This document shows, piece by piece, positions 55,771-63,169 of a stretch of 64,000 nucleotides of DNA (positions are counted from its first letter, which is position 1; each line of letters begins with the position of its first letter). The position numbers were made by a program, and so were the translations under genes. The notes below the pieces were generated by a model, which was not told the origin of the DNA, made no database searches, and saw nothing but the letters and a program-made list of their open reading frames with translations. Origin of the DNA: Pedobacter lusitanus (lineage in GTDB: Bacteria > Bacteroidota > Bacteroidia > Sphingobacteriales > Sphingobacteriaceae). The DNA is taken from contig NZ_CP157278.1 of the NCBI RefSeq assembly GCF_040026395.1, forward strand, positions 4,712,001-4,776,000, read 5' to 3'.

Positions 55771-56322
55771 TTATTTAATTGCCTCAATTTTCATCAGCCC
55801 GTAAAACAGCGCTGCAGCATGTAAAGACTGCTCAATTTTATTTTCGGCCAGGAGTTGTTTTACTTCTTCTATCGTATAGATTTCGACATTTAAGATCTCA
55901 TGTTCATCAAGATCCTGTTCCTGTGTCTGAATACCGCCAGTCAATAAGTAGGTAAAAGTCCTGTTGTCTGAAGTAGCAGGATTTGGATACAATGTGGCAA
56001 TCAGCTCACAGCTTTCAAAAGAATAGCCGGTTTCTTCCAGTAATTCTCTTTGTACACCTTCCTTTGGATCTTCATCAGGTTCGATCACACCACCAGGTAT
56101 TTCCAGTGAAATGATATCTGCTGCATGGCGGTACTGACGTACCAGAATCAGTTTGTTATCTTTTGTTAGTGCAATCGCATTAGCCCAGTCCGGGTATTCC
56201 AGTACGAAATAATCATCTTTTACTGTGCCGTTTTGTAATTTGCAGGTATCTACGCGCAACGTTGCCCATTTTTCCTTAACCAGGTATCTGGAGGAAAGCT
56301 TTTCCCATTTTAAAATTTCCAT
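55771..56322 (-). CDS. NUDIX hydrolase, ADP-ribose pyrophosphatase type
   Basis: The 183-aa protein has a full Nudix box beginning GGVIEPDEDPKEGVQRELLE and ending EETGY, matching GX5EX7REUXEEXGU. The N-terminal part (WATLRVDTCKLQNGTVKDDYFVLEYPDWANAIALTKD) resembles ADP-ribose/NDP-sugar pyrophosphatases. The substrate is not provable. It is 10 bp downstream of a hypothetical helical gene on the same strand. Confidence 0.93.
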   Translation of the reverse strand: MEILKWEKLSSRYLVKEKWATLRVDTCKLQNGTVKDDYFVLEYPDWANAIALTKDNKLILVRQYRHAADIISLEIPGGVIEPDEDPKEGVQRELLEETGYSFESCELIATLYPNPATSDNRTFTYLLTGGIQTQEQDLDEHEILNVEIYTIEEVKQLLAENKIEQSLHAAALFYGLMKIEAIK

Positions 56323-56332
56323 TCGTGTTATT

Positions 56333-56737
56333 TTAGCCGTTCTGTTTCAGATAGTCTTTAACTGTTTGCTGACGGCTTAGATTATTCATGTTTACCACAT
56401 GGTGTTTGACTTCCAGTGTCTGATAAGTGAGCTGCAGTTTCTCTGCAACAGACTTATTCTCCTGAGTTTGTTCAGCAGGACTGAATTTGATATATAATAC
56501 CTGTGAGAGTATTTCAAGCTTTTCCGGCGGAAAATTTTTCTCCGTCAGAAAAGCTATAAAATCAGTATCATCGCAGGCTACCAGATCAGAAAAAAGAATT
56601 CCGAAATCCGTTTCCAGCATTTCATTCAATTCATTATCTGCTTCTTCCAGTTTGCCCTCATGTTTTAACCCCAGGATTCTTGTCAGTGCCTGCGCAAGTT
56701 TTTGAATTTCGGCAGTTATTAAATCTCTTTTATACAT
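56333..56737 (-). CDS. Hypothetical helical cytoplasmic protein
   Basis: The 134-aa protein has no signal or membrane segment and is mainly helical (RDLITAEIQKLAQALTRILGLKHEGKLEEADNELNEML) with a TPR-like look to its first half. No family is recognised. It lies between the TPM gene (14 bp upstream) and the NUDIX gene, probably in one minus-strand operon with them. Confidence 0.78.
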   Translation of the reverse strand: MYKRDLITAEIQKLAQALTRILGLKHEGKLEEADNELNEMLETDFGILFSDLVACDDTDFIAFLTEKNFPPEKLEILSQVLYIKFSPAEQTQENKSVAEKLQLTYQTLEVKHHVVNMNNLSRQQTVKDYLKQNG

Positions 56738-56751
56738 GTTTTACCCGCTTT

Positions 56752-57528
56752 TTACCAGCTTCCGCTGCTACCACCACCACCAAAACTACCTCCGCCGAAG
56801 CCTCCGAATCCACCTCCGCCACTGCTGCCGCCTCCGCCGCCCCAGCCACCGCCAGAACTTCTTCCGCTGCCAAACAGTGCACCCCAGAATAAGGCTTCGC
56901 CTACACCACGACCGCCTATTACCTGACCGCCATTACCACCGCCACCACCTTTTCTGATGATAATGATAATAACTACGATAATGATAATAATAACGAAAGC
57001 ACTGGAACCACCACTACCTTTTCTGGATGCGGCCCTTGGATTATCATTTTTATATTCTCCTTTGGTGTATTTGATGATGGCTGTTGTACCGGCATCAAGT
57101 CCTCCATAATAATTACCTGCTTTAAACTCGGGTTTAATCTCGTTTTCAATAATTCTTTTGGTAATAATATCCGGTAAGACGCCTTCTACACCGTATCCGG
57201 TTTGCATGGCAATTTTGCGGTCACCTAAAGCAACAACGATCATTACACCATTGCTGTTTTTCTTTCCTCCAACACCCCAGCTTCTGCCCAGGCCAAGGGT
57301 ATATTCATTAATGTCGTATTCACCTACACTTTTCACAATCGCTATAGCGATCTGTGTAGAGGTAGAATCATCAAATGCGACTAGTTTGTCTTCAAGTTGT
57401 TGTTTCTGAGCTTCAGAAAGCGTGCCCGTATAATCATTGACAAGCGTATTTGGCTTAGCAGGATACTCCTGTGCAAATGCAGCTGTATAAAATACTGTAA
57501 GTAATAGGGCTACTATAATTTTTTTCAT
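56752..57528 (-). CDS. TPM-domain protein with Gly/Ser-rich tail (YgcG-like)
   Basis: The 258-aa protein has a signal peptide (KIIVALLLTVFYTAAFAQE) and a TPM domain (LVNDYTGTLSEAQKQQLEDKLVAFDDSTSTQIAIAIVKSVG; GVGGKKNSNGVMIVVALGDRKIAMQTGYGVEGVLPD). One membrane helix (AFVIIIIIVVIIIII) precedes a long glycine-rich tail (about residues 195-258). TPM proteins are implicated in photosystem repair or phosphatase activity, and their bacterial role is unsettled. It is downstream of lemA and another TPM gene. Confidence 0.92.
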   Translation of the reverse strand: MKKIIVALLLTVFYTAAFAQEYPAKPNTLVNDYTGTLSEAQKQQLEDKLVAFDDSTSTQIAIAIVKSVGEYDINEYTLGLGRSWGVGGKKNSNGVMIVVALGDRKIAMQTGYGVEGVLPDIITKRIIENEIKPEFKAGNYYGGLDAGTTAIIKYTKGEYKNDNPRAASRKGSGGSSAFVIIIIIVVIIIIIRKGGGGGNGGQVIGGRGVGEALFWGALFGSGRSSGGGWGGGGGSSGGGGFGGFGGGSFGGGGSSGSW

Positions 57529-57537
57529 TCGAATCGG

Positions 57538-57981
57538 CTAGTTAGATTGCTTTTGATCCATAAAAATGATATCATTCGGTAATTCATTAATATCACCGCT
57601 CTGATATGGAAAATGCACGGCAAGTTTTTCACCTACCAGTCCGATACCGGCGATAAGACCATTTGCGATGTTTCCACCAGCAAAATGTGCCTGCATTGCA
57701 ATCTGTGTAGTTTCCCAGAAGTCTTCAGGTACTAATTTGTGAATACCCCTGTCACCTATAATGGCAAATTTATGGTCGATATGGGCCAGATAGATCAGTA
57801 CGCCATTCTTTTGTGACGTTTTATCCATACCCAGTTTAGCGAAATAAGCCGTGGCTCTGTCAAAAGCTTCACCTTTACAATGTTTTTCTACAGCAATTCT
57901 AATTTCGCCTGATGTAAGTTTTTCAGCTTCACCAATGGCATTGGTAATCAGGTCTTGTTCTTGTTCTGTCAGAAATGGCAT
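57538..57981 (-). CDS. TPM-domain protein, short form
   Basis: From the ATG at 57981 the protein is 147 aa; the longer frame upstream adds an odd hydrophobic stretch but is possible. It has a TPM domain (LTEQEQDLITNAIGEAEKLTSGEIRIAVEKHC; QKNGVLIYLAHIDHKFAIIGDRGIHKLVPEDFW) with no tail. Together with the preceding lemA and following TPM gene it forms the usual lemA-TPM-TPM cluster. Confidence 0.88.
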   Translation of the reverse strand: MPFLTEQEQDLITNAIGEAEKLTSGEIRIAVEKHCKGEAFDRATAYFAKLGMDKTSQKNGVLIYLAHIDHKFAIIGDRGIHKLVPEDFWETTQIAMQAHFAGGNIANGLIAGIGLVGEKLAVHFPYQSGDINELPNDIIFMDQKQSN

Positions 57982-58063
57982 AATGATAAGAATTAAACAG
58001 ATAAGGGTAATGAGTGTCTTACAAATAAAAACACCCAATACCCTTAAATATTATAAACGTGGA

Positions 58064-58645
58064 CTAAAATTCTACTTTAGGCGTATTTTGTGCTCCCGCA
58101 TCTGCCTTAAAACCAGCTCTTTGTTTGAAGCCAAACATGCCAGCTGTTAAATTGTTAGGAAACGATCTTACTTTAACATTATAAGACTGAACAGCATCAT
58201 TGAAATCCTTGCGGGCTACTGCAATTCTGTTCTCTGTACCTTCCAGCTGTACGGAAAGATCACTGAATTGTTGTGTTGCTTTGAGTTCAGGATAGTTTTC
58301 TGTAAGCACCATTAATTTACCAAGCGCCTGTCCGATCTGACCTTGTGCAGCCTGGAATTTCTCTAATTTTTCAGGAGTTAAGTCATCTGCGCTAACTTTC
58401 ACCTGACTTGCCTGAGCACGTGCTTCAATTACAGCAGTTAACGTACCTTGTTCGAATTTAGCAGCGCCTTTAACTGTGCTTACTAAATTAGGGATTAAAT
58501 CAGAACGTCTCTGGTACTGGGTCTCTACCTGATTCCACTTGGTTTTTACATCCTCATCCAGTTTAACCATGGTATTATATCCACAACTGCTAAATGTAGT
58601 GGTGATGAACAGGGCAGCGATAACTCCTAATATTGCTTTTTTCAT
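58064..58645 (-). CDS. lemA: LemA-family lipoprotein
   Basis: From the ATG at 58645 the protein is 193 aa with a lipobox (LGVIAALFITTTFSSCGY). It shows the LemA helical pattern: YNTMVKLDEDVKTKWNQVETQYQRRSDLIPNLVSTVKGAAKFEQGTL, and ENRIAVARKDFNDAVQSYNVKVRSFPNNLTAGMFGF. LemA proteins are envelope-linked with unknown biochemical function. The gene starts 51 bp from the left 195-bp repeat and was probably divergent from the FAD-oxidoreductase gene before the element inserted. Confidence 0.93.
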   Translation of the reverse strand: MKKAILGVIAALFITTTFSSCGYNTMVKLDEDVKTKWNQVETQYQRRSDLIPNLVSTVKGAAKFEQGTLTAVIEARAQASQVKVSADDLTPEKLEKFQAAQGQIGQALGKLMVLTENYPELKATQQFSDLSVQLEGTENRIAVARKDFNDAVQSYNVKVRSFPNNLTAGMFGFKQRAGFKADAGAQNTPKVEF

Positions 58646-58695
58646 TTTTATCATGTTTTGGTTTCTATGTGTTAATTTACACATTAGAACTCAAT

Positions 58696-58890
58696 TTCCG
58701 TACCTTTGTTACATTTAAGAAGAAAAACCTGACAACTTGTATGTAAATGGACAAGTAAACCGATAATTCTGTACCTTTGCCGCCATTCAGGATAAATACC
58801 TGACATAATGTATGCAGAAAGAGATAGAAATTACCATTGCCCCCGAAGAATCAGGACAGGATGAACCCATCCTTAAAAAGCTTTCAGCAG
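58696..58890 (+). repeat. Left direct repeat (attL-like), promoter plus first 26 codons
   Basis: This 195-bp sequence matches 62975-63169 except at 58761 (C/T), 58832 (T/A) and 58838 (T/C). The last two fall in codons and are both synonymous (Ile). It contains two TACCTTTG elements (58701 and 58772). It probably represents the original chromosomal promoter side left stranded by the insertion. Confidence 0.9.
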
Positions 58891-58904
58891 GCTTAGAAAA
58901 GTAG
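58812..58904 (+). pseudogene. Truncated 5' fragment of the FAD-oxidoreductase gene
   Basis: The frame from 58812 matches the first 26 residues of the gene at 63091 (MQKEIEITIAPEESGQ...), then diverges after LKKLSA and stops at 58904 (30 codons). It has an intact promoter and start, so it may be transcribed and give a short peptide. A hairpin with a T-run follows near 58935-58973 and may terminate it. Confidence 0.85.
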
Positions 58905-59087
58905 AATAATTACAAGATTATACATTTGTTTGGGATCAAAAAAGGTTTTTTAAAACACTTTTGATGCTTTTTTTTATTGTGCGTATCTATCTCATATTCT
59001 TTTAGTTATGTTGGTTTGTTCTTCATGGGTTAATTTAAGTTGTTAGATTAATCAACTTTATTTATGCTGATATTGAAATTTTTCAGA

Positions 59088-59399
59088 TTAGTGTGAGACG
59101 TTTTTATCTTGTTTGAGAGATTTGAATATACTGTATAATAGTCCGTCCTGCTGCATCACCGATAAATAAACTGCCTTGAGTGCAGCCTGATCGTCTGGGG
59201 ACAAGTTTTTGGACTTGGTGAATTTTCTTATTCCACTGTTCAGGCTTTCAATAACATTGGTGGTATAAATGATTTTACGGATTTCAATAGGAAAGTCAAA
59301 ATAGTTTGTTAACCTGATCCTTTATATACAATATGGTTGACCCAGCCTACTTTTTAACTTTACACAAAATGCAAGACACTACCCAAAAAACTGTGTAAA
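59088..59399 (-). pseudogene. IS256-family transposase remnant with one IS end
   Basis: Reading the minus strand from 59321 to the TAA at 59088 gives 77 residues matching the IS256 (Mutator-like) transposase C-terminus: RLTNYFDFPIEIRKIIYTTN, VIESLNSGIRKFTKSKNL, DQAALKAVYLSVMQQDGLLY. An in-frame stop precedes 59321 and the rest of the gene is missing. The stretch 59375-59399 (minus strand TTTACACAGTTTTTTGGGTA then GTGTC) looks like an IS terminal sequence, and TTTACACA is also present at 59359. An internal deletion would explain the layout. The remaining sequence of 58905-59087 holds no gene. Confidence 0.8.
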
Positions 59400-59434
59400 T
59401 GGGATTTGAGTTTTTATGTCAAATCTAACGGATA

Positions 59435-60046
59435 TTATCTGATGTTTAAAATGTGGATTAAATATGGGATTAAATAGACCACATTAGTTTTCAATTTTAA
59501 TTCATTAGTATCCCCCTTTGATTTGTATAATCTATTTTCTAAAGGAATGTGCGCTTCTTTTATATTATTAAATGGCAATGTAGAATATAACGCATAAGCA
59601 GCATTTACTGCCCCATGCATATCAATCAGTAGACTACCGTCTTCTTTTTTATATTTCTTCTTTGCTGTGTCAGAAATATTGACAATTAAGACTGGTATAA
59701 TCAATCTCAATTTTTTTCTGCTCCCCAGTAAACTACCATAGTTTAAGGAACGGAGTCTTGTGTAAGTAGGGAATAATTTATAGGCTAAACTGTCGTTAAC
59801 ATTAATTTTTGTCACAGTAGTTTTTCCGTTGTTATTTTTAACGATATCAATACTGAAATTAATTGCGTATAGGGCTATACTGTCCTTGAGTTCCGTAGTT
59901 TTGATACTTCGATTGAAGATAGAATCTACTACCTTCAAATAAGATTCTTTTTGTTTGTTCTTATTAAGACTTTGAGCGATTGAAAACAGGGGAGTTATGT
60001 AAGCTAAAGTAGCAGAAATGATAAATATTTTAGTGAATAATTTCAT
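59435..60046 (-). CDS. Secreted hypothetical protein (element cargo)
   Basis: The 203-aa protein has a signal peptide (FTKIFIISATLAYITPLFSIAQ) and no recognised domain. Its middle has a beta-like pattern (IALYAINFSIDIVKNNNGKTTVTKINVNDSLAYKLFPTYTRL) with several Lys-rich loops. It follows the HEXXH lipoprotein gene by 58 bp on the same strand inside the element. A partner or immunity-like role for that protein is possible but unproven. Confidence 0.75.
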   Translation of the reverse strand: MKLFTKIFIISATLAYITPLFSIAQSLNKNKQKESYLKVVDSIFNRSIKTTELKDSIALYAINFSIDIVKNNNGKTTVTKINVNDSLAYKLFPTYTRLRSLNYGSLLGSRKKLRLIIPVLIVNISDTAKKKYKKEDGSLLIDMHGAVNAAYALYSTLPFNNIKEAHIPLENRLYKSKGDTNELKLKTNVVYLIPYLIHILNIR

Positions 60047-60104
60047 AATTGAATATTTATGATGTTTTTAGTCTGAAATTATAATGTAAAGTGTTTTACT
60101 CTTG

Positions 60105-61469
60105 TTAAGGACATTTTGTTCCTTTATATCCGGTTTTTCTGGTGTCTCTTTCCTGATCATTAATATCAGAATAGCTTTGATTCAACTGAACAATCCCTCC
60201 TTGAGCTAATGCAATTGCTCTATCTTCTCCAAAGTTGGGGTTAAAGGATAATATGGCATCTTTAAGGCCTCTTATATATTTATCATAACCCATAGGCCAA
60301 TGACCTTCATTTTGGACAGCAATTAATCGACCTCCATTAACATCAACACCAAGAAATTGCTTATTAAATTCATCATCCCCTAGATCTTTCTTCTTTTGTG
60401 CAAAGTATGCGTGCAAACCTTCGTGATATAATGTAACTAAAATATATTCTTTAGTTGAATTTTCTAATATATCTGGATTTATACCTACTACATAATTAGT
60501 CCTGGCAGCTGAGACTAACTCTCCATCTGTCGCAGTTCCTTTCAAGGAAGGCCTTGGCTCGAATGTCAAATTGACATCCTGATTTTGGGAAAACGTACTA
60601 ATTAACATTCCTTCAATACTATTCTTTAGCTGTGGTAATTTATTTCCCAAATCTTGAGCACATGGGTAACCTTTAAAATCTATGCTAATATCTGTAGAAG
60701 TTGATGGAGGTTCTACATAACCTTCATCTGTACCATTTGGGTCAGGGCGATCTATTGTAGGATCCGGTCTTCCTCCATTCTCTGGGCCCCAAGGGCCTAT
60801 TCCACCACCACCTGGGCAAACATATCTACCCGGTCTTTCTGTACAGGTTTGACCGCCACCCGCTCCAACACAAGCAAAGCCTCCGCTTATATATACGCAA
60901 TCACCATCTCCTAAACCATTTACCACTGTTCTGTTTTCCGATGTTTTATTAGCATAAGGCCCCGATTGTATAGCTAACTTTCTGTATTGACCACCTTTGT
61001 ATTGAAATACCTTTTTAATGTTACCGTACCAGTCTTCAACAATGACTAAACCGGAAAATTTTCTTTCTTTTGAAGTGTTATTCACGTAATCCTTATCAGG
61101 CATTGTGGTTACCTTTTCGACCTCAAATTTATCCTCTTTGTTTTTATATAAGAATAGATATATCAGTTCATCAAAAGAATAACTTCTGGTTGTACCTTCA
61201 ATTTTATATTTTAATTTACTATCGAATTTTAATGGAACACGAACACCAAGCCCTTTTTTGCGGGCATATTCCCAAAGTGAGCTTGGGATCTCATCTGAAT
61301 TTGTAGTTTTGGAATCGCTGGAAGTTATTTTACCATCTGCATTTTTTAATACTGAATTATAGAAGTAGTCTTTTGCTTCCTGGATATTAATTTCATTTGT
61401 CCCAATATATTTTTTGCTATTTAAAATATCCTTTTTACAAGCAGCAAAAAATAGGATGAGGCAACCCAT
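60105..61469 (-). CDS. Lipoprotein with HEXXH motif, candidate zinc metallopeptidase (element cargo)
   Basis: The 454-aa product begins MGCLILFFAACKKD, a lipobox with no basic n-region. Residues 20-160 form a domain with MPDKDY and FSGLVIVEDWYGNIKKVFQY stretches, seen in a Bacteroidota lipoprotein family. A Cys/Gly/Pro-rich linker follows (about residues 190-260: CVGAGGGQTCTERPGRYVCP, GGGIGPWGPENGG). The C-terminal domain carries TLYHEGLHAYFAQKK, an HEXXH motif at 349-353, with E388 or H390 in QNEGHW as possible third ligands. A possible frameshift at the start is treated separately. Conserved N-terminus plus flexible linker plus enzymatic C-terminus resembles polymorphic secreted effectors, which is an inference. 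Confidence 0.7.
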   Translation of the reverse strand: MGCLILFFAACKKDILNSKKYIGTNEINIQEAKDYFYNSVLKNADGKITSSDSKTTNSDEIPSSLWEYARKKGLGVRVPLKFDSKLKYKIEGTTRSYSFDELIYLFLYKNKEDKFEVEKVTTMPDKDYVNNTSKERKFSGLVIVEDWYGNIKKVFQYKGGQYRKLAIQSGPYANKTSENRTVVNGLGDGDCVYISGGFACVGAGGGQTCTERPGRYVCPGGGGIGPWGPENGGRPDPTIDRPDPNGTDEGYVEPPSTSTDISIDFKGYPCAQDLGNKLPQLKNSIEGMLISTFSQNQDVNLTFEPRPSLKGTATDGELVSAARTNYVVGINPDILENSTKEYILVTLYHEGLHAYFAQKKKDLGDDEFNKQFLGVDVNGGRLIAVQNEGHWPMGYDKYIRGLKDAILSFNPNFGEDRAIALAQGGIVQLNQSYSDINDQERDTRKTGYKGTKCP

Positions 61470-61667
61470 TGTAATAAGTACAGAATAATTGTTTTAGGTA
61501 TTGTTTTTTTCATAAAAAGTGATTTTTAGCAAGTGTACCTTTTAAAAATTGATTAACAATTGATAATTACATCAACAACTCTATTGCCGTGGTGAACGAT
61601 ATTTTCTCTCTTATCTCGTTCGTCAATTTTATGTTTCTATTAAGCCTCATTTATTAAGAAAAAAGTA

Positions 61668-62897
61668 TTAAATATCAAACTTCAAAATTCTTTCCTTTTC
61701 TTCGTTTCTGTTTTCATGATAGTAATCCTTCAAATCTCTCAAGTAAACTTCCGTGGTTTTACTTAGTGTATGACCATTTTTTGCCTGAACCTCTGCAAAT
61801 GACATCCCTTCATAAATTATCTCATGGACATTAGCCGTATGCTTTAGATTATATTTGTTGAATTTTTTGTCAATACCAAGATCGTTAAGCATCTTTTTAA
61901 AACTGTAGCTCATATTCTTATGATTGTAGATCTGTTCTCCTACAAAACCAATTCTTGCATTTCCATGGTAGCTAAATAAATATTTATCCTGTATTGAGAT
62001 ATCGGAGAAATCCACACCTATCATACATAGATGGTTATAAATAGGAGCGTCCAGAGCTACTTTCCTTGCAATTCTGGTTTTACTCTTAGCTGCTTTTAGA
62101 TATATCATCCTTTTATCCATGCTAATATCTTTAACTTCTACCCTGCATATTTCTATAGGTCTTAAATGCGTGTAATAGATCATTAATAAGAATGTTAAAT
62201 AAGGAGGCTTACGATGCTTCTTTGTGTATTCAATGATGTCCTGTAGCTGTTTAACGGTAAATACCGTTGTATTATCCTGATATTCACGTTTAAGATCATA
62301 TCCTAATCTTATTGATTTCATAGGATTGTAACTTAATACTGGCTTTTTTGTAAACCAGTAATCCAGTACTGCCCCCAATCTGTCTTTATACTCTTTTATG
62401 GTAAATTTGGAAAGAGGCTTTTTAAACAAAGGTGATATATAAGATTTGATATAAATGATGTAGTTCTCTATCAATTCACCGTCAATACAATCTAGCATGA
62501 TATTAGCTTTATCAATTTTTAAAAGGTATTTCCTAAAGAAGGTTATTCCCAATTCATAATTGGTTATTGTTTTGTCAGATAGGAATTGCTTACGATTTTC
62601 CAAGTAAGCATCTGATGCCTGATTAAAGGAGGGCATTACGGGCTTTTTATAGATCTCATTAAAGGTTCTGCCATCATATATCTTGGTAGTTAGTAAATCA
62701 TGTATAGCATTATACATTGCCTTAATGAGCTTTTCACGCTCTTTTTTTGTAACTCCTACTTTATTTAATCCTGTTTTATATTTTACCTGTTTACGTTTAT
62801 TTTCTGCGGTGTAATAGAAGTACACATAATTCTCCTTTCCTATATTAATATGAACGGTGGAGCATTGAGGATTTAATGGATAAGGTTTAACTACCAT
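61668..62897 (-). CDS. Tyrosine recombinase/integrase
   Basis: The 409-aa protein has an N-terminal arm-binding region (about 1-85: VYFYYTAENKRKQVKYKTGL), a SAM-like core-binding domain (about 90-200) and a catalytic domain. Catalytic residues are R246 (YTHLRPIEICRV), H353 after Y349-N-L-K352, H376 (KNGHTLS) and the nucleophile Y385 (TEVYLRDL). The usual H-x-x-R is Y-N-L-K, a variant I associate with Bacteroidota element integrases. It is the presumed integration/excision enzyme of the element and lies next to the right repeat, reading inward. Confidence 0.92.
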   Translation of the reverse strand: MVVKPYPLNPQCSTVHINIGKENYVYFYYTAENKRKQVKYKTGLNKVGVTKKEREKLIKAMYNAIHDLLTTKIYDGRTFNEIYKKPVMPSFNQASDAYLENRKQFLSDKTITNYELGITFFRKYLLKIDKANIMLDCIDGELIENYIIYIKSYISPLFKKPLSKFTIKEYKDRLGAVLDYWFTKKPVLSYNPMKSIRLGYDLKREYQDNTTVFTVKQLQDIIEYTKKHRKPPYLTFLLMIYYTHLRPIEICRVEVKDISMDKRMIYLKAAKSKTRIARKVALDAPIYNHLCMIGVDFSDISIQDKYLFSYHGNARIGFVGEQIYNHKNMSYSFKKMLNDLGIDKKFNKYNLKHTANVHEIIYEGMSFAEVQAKNGHTLSKTTEVYLRDLKDYYHENRNEEKERILKFDI

Positions 62898-62974
62898 AAA
62901 CTTTTGATACTATTTAAAGAGGTTTGAAAAAATGTTTATTCGTAATCACCTAGTAATTAGTACTTTTTCTTCGA

Positions 62975-63169
62975 TTCCGTACCTTTGTTACATTTAAGAA
63001 GAAAAACCTGACAACTTGTATGTAAATGGACAAGTAAACTGATAATTCTGTACCTTTGCCGCCATTCAGGATAAATACCTGACATAATGTATGCAGAAAG
63101 AGATAGAAATAACCATCGCCCCCGAAGAATCAGGACAGGATGAACCCATCCTTAAAAAGCTTTCAGCAG
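62975..63169 (+). repeat. Right direct repeat (attR-like), promoter plus first 26 codons
   Basis: This copy leads directly into the intact FAD-oxidoreductase gene. Its two TACCTTTG elements are at 62980-62987 and 63051-63058. If exchange took place near the repeat end, this promoter and 5' coding stretch came in with the element, which would explain the two synonymous differences from the left copy. Confidence 0.9.
63051..63058 (+). promoter_or_regulatory. -7 promoter element of the FAD-oxidoreductase gene
   Basis: TACCTTTG matches TAnnTTTG and lies 33 bp before the ATG at 63091. An identical element 71 bp upstream (62980) may be a second promoter. Confidence 0.5.

Larger units (their letters stand above)
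58696..63169. mobile_element. Putative 4,279-bp integrative element in the 5' end of an FAD-oxidoreductase gene
   Basis: Two direct repeats (58696-58890 and 62975-63169) flank the segment with an offset of exactly 4279 bp. Inside are a tyrosine recombinase gene near the right end, two secreted-protein genes and an IS256-type remnant. The left repeat ends in a truncated copy of the gene (30 codons) and the right repeat runs into the intact gene. This is what an integrated element that carries a substitute 5' end of its target would look like. Identity is unbroken over the last 52 bases of the repeats (58839-58890), so strand exchange probably occurred there. No plasmid-transfer or replication genes are seen. 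The cargo is visibly more AT-rich than the surrounding genes. Confidence 0.8.

Noticed and set aside
56736..56957. Plus-strand frames rich in Thr/Ser/Ala or His/Arg
   Set aside because: They are antisense to the glycine-rich tail codons of the TPM gene; low-complexity codons keep the opposite frames open.
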